Assembly (NCBI GenBank): GCA_947566075.1
Contig: CANOIM010000005.1
Coordinates: 120,630 to 184,629 of the forward strand
DNA length: 64,000 nucleotides
From: an uncultured Eggerthellaceae bacterium
GTDB taxonomy: Bacteria > Actinomycetota > Coriobacteriia > Coriobacteriales > Eggerthellaceae
Direction: 5' to 3'
Positions 7,345 through 14,989 of this stretch are shown piece after piece. Below the pieces are notes generated by a model. That model was given only the letters and a program-made list of their open reading frames with translations, searched no databases and was not told the DNA's origin. The translations under genes and the position numbers were made by a program. Position 1 is the stretch's first letter, and every line of letters begins with the position of its first letter.

Positions 7345-8844
7345 ATGAACGATGCCATGGTTGCAAGAGAGAAGCACCCAGCCCGGCGGCTCAGTCCCAC
7401 CCTAGGGCTCTCCGGTTTCGGAGTGCTCCTCGGCTGGCACTTCCTCATCCTCTACTTCTCATTCCCCATGGCCAGCGGAGTGGTTCCCACGGAATACACC
7501 TTCCTCCGGCAGTTGGTGCTGAACGCATCCCTTGGCGCATTCTTCGGGCTCTTCGGTTATCTGATGAAAGACCTCCCCGAACGCGACGGCATCCGGTCTC
7601 ACGCCGTCTCCTACTCAGCCACTGCCATAGGCGTGATAGGCAGCTTCATGCTGGTGATGGGCTCTGGCCAAGGGATAGCCTGGTCTATGATCGCCGTTGT
7701 GCTCATAGGCGCATCGGAGGCGGTGCTCACGCTCTTCTGGCTGCACTTCTATACCGAGACGGCCGAGAACTATTCGGGCAAGTGCCTGGGAACCTCAGCT
7801 GTGCTGGCATCACTGCTCTGCTTCTTCACCTATCACCTGACGGTTGAGGTATCCATGTTCGTGCTGATCGGGTTGCCCCTCGCCTCCGGCGTGCTGCTCG
7901 TAGCCATGACGAAGGATGTGCCGCTGCGGAAGAATGATCCGTTGGGTCTGGGCTCCGGCATCCCCGACGGACGCTCTGCTAGCAGGCCCTATTGGAAGGC
8001 CACCGCCCAGCTGGCCGCCATGGCGCTGTTCTTCGGCGTGGTGCAAGGGTGCAGCTCTCCCACCCACACCCTCCTGCCAGCGGCAGACCCGGTCACCATC
8101 CTGGGGGCCGGCCTTGCGGGCATCGTCTTGTTCGTCTGCTATGCCCGCTCAGAGCATCTTCCCGAAATGGGTCCGGTGGTAGGCGCTTCTGTGGTGATGT
8201 ATGTGGCGGGGCTGATGTTCCTGCCCTTCCACGCGCCCTTCCTGCCCCAGATAGCAGCGTTCCTCATCATGACCGGCTTCATCTTCAACTTCGTGCTCAC
8301 GCTGGTCTTCGTCGTAGACCTTTGCCGCACCTTCGACCTGAACGCCACCACGGCTGTCGGCAAGAACCAGGCATTGGAATATGCCATGTTCGCCGTGGGC
8401 ATCGTAGCCGGACAGGCCCTCTGGGCGCAGTTCGGCGATGAGGACACCCTCCCCTTCGCCATCTCCTTCGTGGCGATGCTGGTGCTCTATGCCATCACCC
8501 TGTTCTTGACCACTGACCTTCCCCCTTGGAAGGCCGCCTTCTACAAGCCAGCACACACGCCTGAACCCAAGAGCGAGGAAGAGAACGCTCAGGTGCCTGA
8601 TCCTGTGAATGTGACCGCCATCCTGTGCAGCCGTTATGGGTTGACCCCGCGCGAAGAAGAGGTGTTCGGCCTGCTGGCGAAGGGACGCAACGCGGAGTTC
8701 ATCCAGAATGCGCTGGTCATCTCGAACCACACCGTGAAGACGCACATCTACAACATCTATCGGAAGATGGATGTGCATTCGCTGCAAGACCTGTTGGACG
8801 TGCTGGACGCAGAAGAGGCCGTTCAGGCCCAGATACAGGAATAG
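7345..8844 (+). CDS. LuxR-type regulator with multi-pass membrane sensor domain
   Basis: A 499-residue protein. About 12 hydrophobic segments span residues ~18-395 and resemble an MFS-like fold. An acidic linker then leads to a LuxR/GerE helix-turn-helix at about residues 425-490 (LTPREEEVFGLLAKG and NHTVKTHIYNIYRKM). ATG 7345 is chosen because GGAGAGGAG precedes it; an upstream in-frame ATG at 7237 would add 36 basic residues with no ribosome site. The N-terminal domain may bind the substrate of the flanking system and signal to the DNA-binding domain without phosphorylation. It sits opposite the transhydroxylase-like operon and before an MFS transporter, so those genes are its likely targets. 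The equivalent protein at 1-849 has a shorter visible membrane part. Confidence 0.9.
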   Translation: MNDAMVAREKHPARRLSPTLGLSGFGVLLGWHFLILYFSFPMASGVVPTEYTFLRQLVLNASLGAFFGLFGYLMKDLPERDGIRSHAVSYSATAIGVIGSFMLVMGSGQGIAWSMIAVVLIGASEAVLTLFWLHFYTETAENYSGKCLGTSAVLASLLCFFTYHLTVEVSMFVLIGLPLASGVLLVAMTKDVPLRKNDPLGLGSGIPDGRSASRPYWKATAQLAAMALFFGVVQGCSSPTHTLLPAADPVTILGAGLAGIVLFVCYARSEHLPEMGPVVGASVVMYVAGLMFLPFHAPFLPQIAAFLIMTGFIFNFVLTLVFVVDLCRTFDLNATTAVGKNQALEYAMFAVGIVAGQALWAQFGDEDTLPFAISFVAMLVLYAITLFLTTDLPPWKAAFYKPAHTPEPKSEEENAQVPDPVNVTAILCSRYGLTPREEEVFGLLAKGRNAEFIQNALVISNHTVKTHIYNIYRKMDVHSLQDLLDVLDAEEAVQAQIQE

Positions 8845-9065
8845 AATCAACCTACGGGTACGAGCACCAAAGAACGCAGAACGCCAGCGATCCGGCGAAT
8901 CTCAGGCCTCCCATGGGATGCACAGCAGTGCCTCATCCCCTACCATGAGCGTTGCCAAGTCATGCCACGCAGAGAACAGCAGCCAAAAGCGGGCTTCGCC
9001 ACAGGCCAGCAAGCGCTCCTCTGCTCCCCACGCTCCCCAATGCTCACCTTTACGAGGGGGTACCT

Positions 9066-10301
9066 ATGACTGGTTCAACCAACGCGCAGTTCCCCATGAG
9101 CCGCAGGTGGCTCATCTTCTGCTCTGTGTTCTTCCTGGGCGTGCTGACATCCTTCGGCATGTTCAAGGCTCCCACCATGTTCACCACCGAATTCACCACC
9201 GAACTGGGTTTCACTGAATCGAATATCGGCTGGGTCATGTCGATGTTCACGCTCATCGGCGCCGTGCTGGCATTCCCCGCCGGAGGCATCTTCGCGAAGC
9301 TGGGAGCGAAGAAGAGCCTCATCATCACGGCCATCAGCCTCATCGTGGGCGCTGCTGGCGGCGCACTTGCCACGAACGCCACGATGATGTTGGTCACGCG
9401 CTTCATCGAAGGCATCGGCATGGGCTTGATATCCGTGGTGGGGCCTGCCGCCGTGGCTTCCATCATCCCAGCCCGCAAGCAAGGCCTTGCCATGGGCATC
9501 TGGAGCGTCTGGTTCCCGGCTGGCGTGGTGCTGGCCATGAACGTGACGCCCATGGTATACGCGCTGGGCGGCACCTGGCGCGCGAATTGGTGGCTGTCAG
9601 CCATCTTGGCCGCTGTGGCCTTGGTGTTCGTGCTGGCGGTGTACGCCACGCCACCCCAAGAGGACGCGCCTCAGGAATCCGCTGCCACGGGCGCCGCTCC
9701 CCTGAAGCTGAAGCCCGACTTCTTCAGCATCGTGATGATCGCCATCGCCTTCGGCTGCTGGAACGTATTCAACGCTGGCGCCATCGGCGGGTTCTATCCG
9801 TCCTACCTGGCTGACGTCCATAGCCTGGATACCCAGCTCTCAGGCACCATCTCTAGCGTCACCAACATACTGGTGCTAGCTTTAGGCCCCATATCAGGGA
9901 TCGTGGCCGACAAGTTCGACATCCACAAGGGCTTCATCGTCTTCGGCATGTTCGGTGCGGCCGCGTTGCTCACCTTCGCCTTCGGGAGCAACATGGCGCT
10001 GGTGTGGGTGTTCGTCGTGGCCATGAGCTTCTGCTCGGCTTGCTGCTCCACAGGCGTCTTCTCCAGCGTGCCGCTGTACGCGAAAGACCCGTCGAAGGTG
10101 GGCCTGGGCATGGCCATCGTGGCATTCCTGCAGAACCTGGGCGGGTGCATCGGCTCGGCGGCCTTCGGCAGCCTGGCTGCATCCATGGGATGGAATACGG
10201 CATCCCTGGCGTTCTGTGTGCCCATCGCCATCGTAGGCGGCATCTGCGCCGTGCTGATCAAGTCACGCAAGCCCAAGAAGGATGCGGCCTTAGAAGCCTA
10301 A
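9066..10301 (+). CDS. Major facilitator superfamily transporter
   Basis: A 411-residue protein with twelve predicted membrane helices, split by a cytoplasmic loop near residues 195-215 (PPQEDAPQESAATG). The loop between helices 2 and 3 (FAKLGAKKS) fits the MFS signature, and helix 4 carries RFIEGIGMG. The best start is ATG 9066, preceded by GAGGGGG; a TTG at 8952 would add 38 polar residues. The 221-base leader between the regulator and this gene shows no clear terminator, so readthrough from the regulator is likely. The neighbours suggest import or export of an aromatic compound or its product, but subfamily and substrate cannot be read from sequence. A UUCG-loop terminator follows. Confidence 0.9.
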   Translation: MTGSTNAQFPMSRRWLIFCSVFFLGVLTSFGMFKAPTMFTTEFTTELGFTESNIGWVMSMFTLIGAVLAFPAGGIFAKLGAKKSLIITAISLIVGAAGGALATNATMMLVTRFIEGIGMGLISVVGPAAVASIIPARKQGLAMGIWSVWFPAGVVLAMNVTPMVYALGGTWRANWWLSAILAAVALVFVLAVYATPPQEDAPQESAATGAAPLKLKPDFFSIVMIAIAFGCWNVFNAGAIGGFYPSYLADVHSLDTQLSGTISSVTNILVLALGPISGIVADKFDIHKGFIVFGMFGAAALLTFAFGSNMALVWVFVVAMSFCSACCSTGVFSSVPLYAKDPSKVGLGMAIVAFLQNLGGCIGSAAFGSLAASMGWNTASLAFCVPIAIVGGICAVLIKSRKPKKDAALEA

Positions 10302-10325
10302 GACCGCTTCATCCTGACGCTCTCC

Positions 10326-10353
10326 CAAGGCCCGCTCTTCGGAGTGGGCCTTG
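10326..10353 (+). terminator. Rho-independent terminator after the MFS gene
   Basis: A 12-bp stem, CAAGGCCCGCTC (10326-10337) with GAGTGGGCCTTG (10342-10353), with one G-U pair in RNA and a TTCG tetraloop. A T-rich stretch (TTCGTTCTT) follows. This is a classic intrinsic terminator 25 bases past the stop at 10301. Confidence 0.9.
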
Positions 10354-10457
10354 TTCGTTCTTGCCGGAAGCATGCTCTTCGCCCCTGCAGGGGCCCGCCA
10401 TCAGGGCAACAGTCATCCCGCCAATGCGGGAGCTCAGAAAGCCAGCTCAGCTCTTCC

Positions 10458-10655
10458 TTACAGCAGTCCGTGGCGCTCGAAGAAGGACTCCAGTGTTTGC
10501 AAGGTGAGCTTTCGGGCCATGAGCTGCTGATAGGTGGCTGATTTCACGCGGCCTTTCGCCCGCAGCTCCTCCATGGTCTCAGCCACCTGGGCTTGTTCGC
10601 TCTGCAGGTCAGCCAACACCGCTTCGAAGCGCTTCAAGCGCTCTTCATCTCCCAT
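10458..10655 (-). CDS. Small charged helical protein, unknown function
   Basis: A 65-residue protein, almost entirely charged alpha-helix with heptad-like spacing (MGDEERLKRFEAVLADLQSE onward), so probably a short coiled coil. ATG 10655 is chosen because AAGGAGGAGG lies a few bases upstream; longer in-frame starts lack a ribosome site. It has no cysteine pair, signal or membrane segment, and I do not recognise the family. It is transcribed away from the MerR gene at 10811, sharing a short divergent promoter region. Downstream hairpins (TCCCGC-CAAT-GCGGGA at 10416-10431 and a 14-base GC palindrome at 10381-10394) may end its transcript. Confidence 0.65.
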   Translation of the reverse strand: MGDEERLKRFEAVLADLQSEQAQVAETMEELRAKGRVKSATYQQLMARKLTLQTLESFFERHGLL

Positions 10656-10756
10656 ACCCCTCCTCCTTGGTTCCACTGTGAGCATGATGATACAAGAGCG
10701 CTTCCTCTCGAAAGATCGCGTTGGCACTCTGACCTTATATTCGACATACCTTGACT

Positions 10757-10784
10757 TTGACTTGGCTTCAAGACGAGGTATGCT
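10757..10784 (+). promoter_or_regulatory. Sigma-70-like promoter of the MerR gene with flanking dyad
   Basis: TTGACT (10757-10762) and TATGCT (10779-10784) are separated by 16 bases and lie about 27 bases upstream of the MerR ATG. A second TTGACT begins at 10751. The inverted pair CATACCT (10745-10751) and AGGTATG (10776-10782) spans the promoter and could be an autoregulatory operator. Confidence 0.5.
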
Positions 10785-10810
10785 TTCCTGAAAGAGAAAG
10801 GGAGGTGCTC

Positions 10811-11254
10811 ATGGGATACAGCATCGGTGAGGTGGCGAAGATGACAGGGCTACCTACCTCTACCCTTCGCTACTATGACAAAGAAGGCCTGCTCCCCCGT
10901 CTTGAGCGCAAGGGCGGTCAACGCGTCTTCGATGAAGAGAGCGTCCGAGCGCTCCATATCATCGAATGCCTTAAGCGGTCTGGGCTTGAGATCCGGGAGA
11001 TACGTCAGTTCATGGAGCTCACCACCCAGGGCAGCAAGAGCTACCCTGCCCGCAAAGAGCTCATGGAGGAGCAACGACGCAAAACCTTTGAGCAGATGGC
11101 CGAACTGCAAAGGACCTTGGACCTGCTGGAATACAAGTGCTGGTACTACAGCGAAGCGCTGAGATGCGGCAACGAGGATTTCGCCCAGGATGCCCCCGCG
11201 AACCTTCCCAAGGAGGCCCAGGAACTCTACCGAAAGGCCTTTCCGCAAAGCTGA
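10811..11254 (+). CDS. MerR-family transcriptional regulator
   Basis: A 147-residue protein. Residues 1-70 form the MerR winged helix-turn-helix (YSIGEVAKMTGLPTSTLRYY), followed by a long coiled-coil dimerisation helix at about 75-120 (RKELMEEQRRKTFEQMAELQ). The short C-terminal region has cysteines in YKCWYYSEALRCGNED but no recognisable metal-binding loop, so an organic or stress effector is more likely than a metal. The start is ATG 10811, with GGGAGGTG just upstream. Related small MerR proteins with KCWYY near the C-terminus often control nearby oxidoreductase or efflux genes. No obvious target adjoins it except the small helical gene on the opposite strand, so it may mainly control distant genes and itself. 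Confidence 0.92.
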   Translation: MGYSIGEVAKMTGLPTSTLRYYDKEGLLPRLERKGGQRVFDEESVRALHIIECLKRSGLEIREIRQFMELTTQGSKSYPARKELMEEQRRKTFEQMAELQRTLDLLEYKCWYYSEALRCGNEDFAQDAPANLPKEAQELYRKAFPQS

Positions 11255-11375
11255 ACCTGATAGGGAAGCCCAGCGGGCAACGGTCGTGCCACAGATGCAG
11301 GGGCTTGAGGGTGCCCATGGGTATAATCTCCCCTAGACGAAACAAGGCCTACCCCTAGAGGAAGGATCTGAAGCC

Positions 11376-12599
11376 ATGGGACGTTCAGGTGGAGGCGGTG
11401 GCGGCTTCGGCGGAGGATTCGGCGGCGGCTTCTCAGGCGGAGGCGGCATCGGAGGCGGATTCTCCGGTGGCAGTGGCGGGTTCTCCCGAGGAGGCGGTTT
11501 CGGGGGCTTTGGGGGCGGCCGGTCCGGTAGCCCCCTCTCCGGAGGAGGTTACTCTGGCGGAGGCGGCAACTTCTGGGGCGGGTTCCTGTTAGGGAACCTG
11601 CTGGGCGGCTCCCGCGGTGGTGGCAGCTATCCCCCACCCCAGCAGGACCCTTACCAGCCTGGCCAGCAACCGAACCCCGGCGCCTCTTCGCCTCGCAAGG
11701 GCCCTTCAGGCTGTCTTGTGGCCATCATCGTCTTCTTCTGCGCCATGATCTTGGTGGGCATCCTCTTGAACCTCATGGGCGCCGTGGCAGATACCAGCAC
11801 CAAGGCCTCCTCAACAGTGGAGCGCACGGCCCTTCCCTTGGGCGTGGTAGAAGACACCGGGTATTTCCAGGATGACAGCGGGGACTGGATAGAGAACCCG
11901 AAAAAGCTTGACCAAGCCATGAAGCAGTTCTGCTTGGATACGGGCGTGGTGCCCTATCTCATCATCTTCCCCAACGGTCAGGTTACCTCTCAGGCTGACC
12001 TCACCCAGCAGGCTACCGCCTACTATGAGAGCCACTACGACGACGGCTCCCATTTCGTGCTGGCCTTCTGCGACAACGGCCAAGGGCGCTTCAACGCGGG
12101 GTATTACGTGGGAGCCCAGGCGAAATCCGTCATGGATGCTGAGGCTTTGAGCATCTTCGCCGAATACCTGTCCATCAACTACGATGACTGGGACCTGACC
12201 GAAACGGAGATCTTCGCCAACACCTACACGGAGACGGCCCAGCGCATCATGACCACCGATGCCGACCGCATGAAGTCAGCCTATATCATCATGGCCGTGG
12301 TGGTGGGCGTGGTCGTTGTTGCCGTCATCGTAGCCCTCGTCCTCAAGCGGCGCCGGGAAGCCAAGGAACGGGAGCGGATCCGCCAGCAAGAGATCTTGAA
12401 CACACCCCTGGAGAAGTTCGAGGATGCATCCGTAGAGAACCTGGCGAAGGAATACGAGCAGTCCCGGGAAGCCCTGGAAAAGGGGGATGGAGCGGCCGCA
12501 CCCGAGCCAACGGTGCCCACCACCTACGAGAAGTTCGGGGATGATAGCCTAGAAGAGCTGGAGCGCAAGTACAACGGTGACGAATCGGATAAGGCTTGA
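11376..12599 (+). CDS. Membrane protein with Gly-rich N-terminus and TPM-like domain
   Basis: A 407-residue protein in an unusual order. Residues 1-~85 are almost entirely Gly/Ser/Phe, followed by a Pro/Gln linker and a membrane helix (~110-132). A globular domain at ~150-275 resembles the TPM fold (start LPLGVVEDTGYFQDD; core GVVPYLIIFPNGQ). A second membrane helix (~297-320) and a charged cytoplasmic tail end it. Typical TPM proteins have a signal peptide first and the Gly-rich region last, so the order here is reversed. TPM proteins often accompany PspA, which is the next gene 104 bases on, suggesting an envelope-stress role. TPM membership is moderately sure. The ATG at 11376 has a GAGGAAGGA site. 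Confidence 0.75.
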   Translation: MGRSGGGGGGFGGGFGGGFSGGGGIGGGFSGGSGGFSRGGGFGGFGGGRSGSPLSGGGYSGGGGNFWGGFLLGNLLGGSRGGGSYPPPQQDPYQPGQQPNPGASSPRKGPSGCLVAIIVFFCAMILVGILLNLMGAVADTSTKASSTVERTALPLGVVEDTGYFQDDSGDWIENPKKLDQAMKQFCLDTGVVPYLIIFPNGQVTSQADLTQQATAYYESHYDDGSHFVLAFCDNGQGRFNAGYYVGAQAKSVMDAEALSIFAEYLSINYDDWDLTETEIFANTYTETAQRIMTTDADRMKSAYIIMAVVVGVVVVAVIVALVLKRRREAKERERIRQQEILNTPLEKFEDASVENLAKEYEQSREALEKGDGAAAPEPTVPTTYEKFGDDSLEELERKYNGDESDKA

Positions 12600-12702
12600 C
12601 CCTGATCAAGGGGAACCCCGCCCGATTGCAGCACAATAGAGCACGCTGAACGTACAGGCCGAAACGCGCTCAAGGCGCGGAAAGGAAGACAAGGAGAAGC
12701 TG

Positions 12703-13389
12703 ATGGCAGGAATACTGGACCGCTTCGCCACCATCATCAAGGCGAACATCAACGATCTACTGGACAAGGCGGAAGATCCTTCGAAGATGATCGAACAATA
12801 CATGCGTGACCTGACCGAGAGCCTGGCTGAGGTCAAAGAGGCCACTGCTGGGGTCATGGCCGAAGAGGCCCGCTGCAAGCGCCTGGTAGATGACAACACG
12901 AAGGACATAGACAAATACGAAGAGCTGGCCCGCAAGGCCCTGGCCGCTGGCAACGAAGATGACGCCCGCGTGTTCCTGAAGAAGAAGCAAGAACTGGAGG
13001 GCAAGCAGGAGGGGCTGCAAGTGGCCTATGCCGCCGCCACGGAGAACGCCTCCAAGATGCGCCAGATGCATGACAAGCTGGTGAGCGATATCGAAACCCT
13101 GCAAGAGCGCAAAGAGGTCATCAAGGCCAAGGCTGCCGTGGCGAAGACCCAGGACAAGGTCAATAAGATGACCTCCGGGGCTGACAAGGCCGAAGGGGCC
13201 ATGAGCGCCTTCGAACGCATGGAAGCCAAGACCGACGCCATGTTGGACAAGGCCAATGCCATGAGCCAGCTCAATGAGAAGCCGAAGAGCGAAACCGAAG
13301 AGCTGGAGGAGAAGTACGAATCCATGGGCGTGGATGCCAGCGTAGAGGATGACCTGGCCCGCCTCAAGGCTGAGATGGGCATGCAGTAG
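12703..13389 (+). CDS. pspA: PspA/IM30 (Vipp1) family envelope-stress protein
   Basis: A 228-residue, highly charged, mostly coiled-coil protein. The N-terminal amphipathic segment (MAGILDRFATIIKANINDLL) and following motif DPSKMIEQYMRDL are diagnostic of PspA/IM30/Vipp1, and length matches the family. These proteins form ESCRT-III-like rings or rods on the inner face of the cytoplasmic membrane and maintain it under stress. The C-terminus (VEDDLARLKAEMGMQ) is the usual short helix. The gene follows a TPM-like membrane protein, a common pairing. No PspF-type or LiaRS-type regulator is adjacent. The start is ATG 12703 with AAGGAGAAG upstream. Confidence 0.94.
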   Translation: MAGILDRFATIIKANINDLLDKAEDPSKMIEQYMRDLTESLAEVKEATAGVMAEEARCKRLVDDNTKDIDKYEELARKALAAGNEDDARVFLKKKQELEGKQEGLQVAYAAATENASKMRQMHDKLVSDIETLQERKEVIKAKAAVAKTQDKVNKMTSGADKAEGAMSAFERMEAKTDAMLDKANAMSQLNEKPKSETEELEEKYESMGVDASVEDDLARLKAEMGMQ

Positions 13390-13431
13390 CACATCCTTCC
13401 ATGCCTGATATCAGCACCAGAGCAGCTTCCC

Positions 13432-13476
13432 GGGGCTGCGCTCTCTTCAATTGAGCCATCAAAAGGACGCAGCCCC
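13432..13476 (+). promoter_or_regulatory. Hairpin directly abutting a start codon, ribosome site in its loop
   Basis: A perfect 9-bp stem, GGGGCTGCG (13432-13440) with CGCAGCCCC (13468-13476), ends at the base before ATG 13477. The loop contains the AAAAGGA ribosome site (13461-13467). It may control translation of the membrane protein or weakly terminate the pspA transcript; there is no T-run. Confidence 0.5.
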
Positions 13477-14364
13477 ATGACAAGGCCCCTTGCCACGAAA
13501 GCAGATAAGACGTTCCTCATCAGTGCCGGGATAGGCACGATCGTCTCGTTCGCCCTCATCATGCTAGGAGAATGGGGTGTGGGCGTAGGATCTGCAGGCG
13601 TCACCCATCGGCTCTTAGGGAGCATCGGATTCGTGCTCTTCGGGCTTTGCCTCTTCGCCTTCGCAGGGTGGTTCGGCCGCGCTACCGTTGCCCGCATCGC
13701 CTCTCTGACCCAGGAAGAGCGCGCCGCCAAAGGCAAGGCCTTCCTCAAGCAGCTCCTCATAGGGCTGCTGAATGTCATCGTATACGGGGGCTGTGCCCTT
13801 TTGATACTGGGAGGCATCAGCGCTCTGGACAAAACGGGGGCTACGGGCATCGTGGCTGTTCTGCTCGTTTGGGTGGCAGCCATCGGCATCTTCGTGGCCT
13901 ACCGTCGCTTCCGCAAACAGCACCCGCTCTCCTTCGCTGAGCTTGGCAACGTCTTCCTCCTCCTCTTCCTGTTGGCAGGAGGATGCCTCACCATCTTCTT
14001 GGGCCTCAAGGTGCACATCCCCGATGCCCTCCAGGATATGACCCAGGGGCCGCGAACAGCTGATGTGGTGCTGGCAGATGTCAAGCGCAACACCCATACG
14101 GGCCGGTACCGTGCCTTCCAGCAGAACGAGGTGGTCCTCACCTTCGTCACGGCAGAAAGGGAGCGCATCGTGCTCATCGTCCCTGATTCTGACGCAAAGG
14201 CCTTGGATCCGTTCACCCATGATATCTTCGCTCATCTCACCTACTACCCCGCCACCCAGATCTTCGTCAGCGCTGAGTCCTGGGACCAGGGGGAAGGGGT
14301 CATAGGCCCTCAGCTCTTGGATGAGATAGCCCGTGGCGAGATACCCTCAGAACCAGCATCCTGA
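13477..14364 (+). CDS. Polytopic membrane protein with C-terminal soluble domain, unknown function
   Basis: A 295-residue protein. Five hydrophobic segments lie at about residues 14-34, 45-66, 88-108, 117-138 and 160-180. A soluble domain of ~110 residues (TADVVLADVKRNTHTGRYRA to the end) follows. The second loop (GRATVARIASLTQEERAAKGKAF) is basic and helical. I do not recognise the family. The start ATG is locked against a hairpin that presents its ribosome site in a loop, suggesting translational control. It follows pspA by 87 bases and may belong to the same envelope-stress unit, but no motif proves this. Its stop at 14364 lies close to the next gene, a probable operon partner. Confidence 0.75.
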   Translation: MTRPLATKADKTFLISAGIGTIVSFALIMLGEWGVGVGSAGVTHRLLGSIGFVLFGLCLFAFAGWFGRATVARIASLTQEERAAKGKAFLKQLLIGLLNVIVYGGCALLILGGISALDKTGATGIVAVLLVWVAAIGIFVAYRRFRKQHPLSFAELGNVFLLLFLLAGGCLTIFLGLKVHIPDALQDMTQGPRTADVVLADVKRNTHTGRYRAFQQNEVVLTFVTAERERIVLIVPDSDAKALDPFTHDIFAHLTYYPATQIFVSAESWDQGEGVIGPQLLDEIARGEIPSEPAS

Positions 14365-14414
14365 AGAAGAGGAACCTCCCCCTGAACAGCAACCGAACAG
14401 ATGCGAAGGATTCC

Positions 14415-14960
14415 TTGAGAAGGAAGATGCGGCGAAAGCGGGATGGGCTTTCGGTAGCAGAGCGCTCTTGGGAGGATGCACAGATCCTGAGCCAGGTGCG
14501 GGCTCTTCCCCAGTTCGCTCAGGCGGACACCCTGCTCACCTATCTGTCCGTAGGGAGCGAAGCGGACACGAAGGCCTTGATCCAAAGCGCCTGGGACTTA
14601 GGCAAGCAGGTGGCCATTCCCCGTTGCACGGGGGCCCATCAGATGGAATGGTTCCTGATAGAGAGCTTCCAGGGGCTTGAGCAGTCCCCTTTCGGCATCC
14701 TAGAGCCTCCCTTGGAACCGAAGCACAGGATGAGCGCCTTCGGCGCGGATGCCCTTGCTATCGTACCTGGGCTGGCTTTCGATGCCCAGGGCTTTCGTCT
14801 AGGCTATGGTGGCGGGTTCTACGATGCCTTCCTGGAAGGCTTTCCCGGAACGTCTGTGGGCCTTTGCTATGGCTGTCAGCGGGTCATGAGCCTAGAAGAC
14901 CTAGGCGCACGGGATCCTCATGACCTCCCCGTGGATCAGGTCATCTGCGGAAAGCAGTGA
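14415..14960 (+). CDS. 5-formyltetrahydrofolate cyclo-ligase
   Basis: A 181-residue protein of the 5-FTHF cyclo-ligase (MTHFS) family, normal length. The N-terminal LRRKMRRKRDGLSVAERSWE matches the family start. The substrate/ATP-binding block GYGGGFYDAFL near residue 135 is diagnostic, and VPGLAFDAQGFRLG precedes it. The enzyme uses ATP to convert 5-formyl-THF to 5,10-methenyl-THF in the cytoplasm, returning folate to the one-carbon pool. TTG 14415 preserves the family N-terminus; ATG 14427 is an alternative that removes four residues. Both lie shortly after the stop of the preceding membrane-protein gene. A hairpin terminator separates it from convergent pntB. Confidence 0.88.
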   Translation: MRRKMRRKRDGLSVAERSWEDAQILSQVRALPQFAQADTLLTYLSVGSEADTKALIQSAWDLGKQVAIPRCTGAHQMEWFLIESFQGLEQSPFGILEPPLEPKHRMSAFGADALAIVPGLAFDAQGFRLGYGGGFYDAFLEGFPGTSVGLCYGCQRVMSLEDLGARDPHDLPVDQVICGKQ

Positions 14961-14964
14961 GGGC

Positions 14965-14989
14965 GCGGCCATCAAGACCGGATGGCCGC
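14965..14989. terminator. Bidirectional terminator between the folate gene and pntB
   Basis: A 9-bp stem, GCGGCCATC (14965-14973) with GATGGCCGC (14981-14989), and a 7-base loop fill the short gap between convergent stops at 14960 (+) and 14990 (-). Confidence 0.75.

Noticed and set aside
8149..8850. 233-codon minus-strand frame inside the LuxR gene
   Set aside because: Shadow of a well-supported membrane regulator; the product is His/Gln-rich with no recognisable fold.
12757..13392. 211-codon hydrophobic minus-strand frame opposite pspA
   Set aside because: The sense-strand coiled coil gives a Leu/His-rich antisense translation; PspA is diagnostic on the plus strand.
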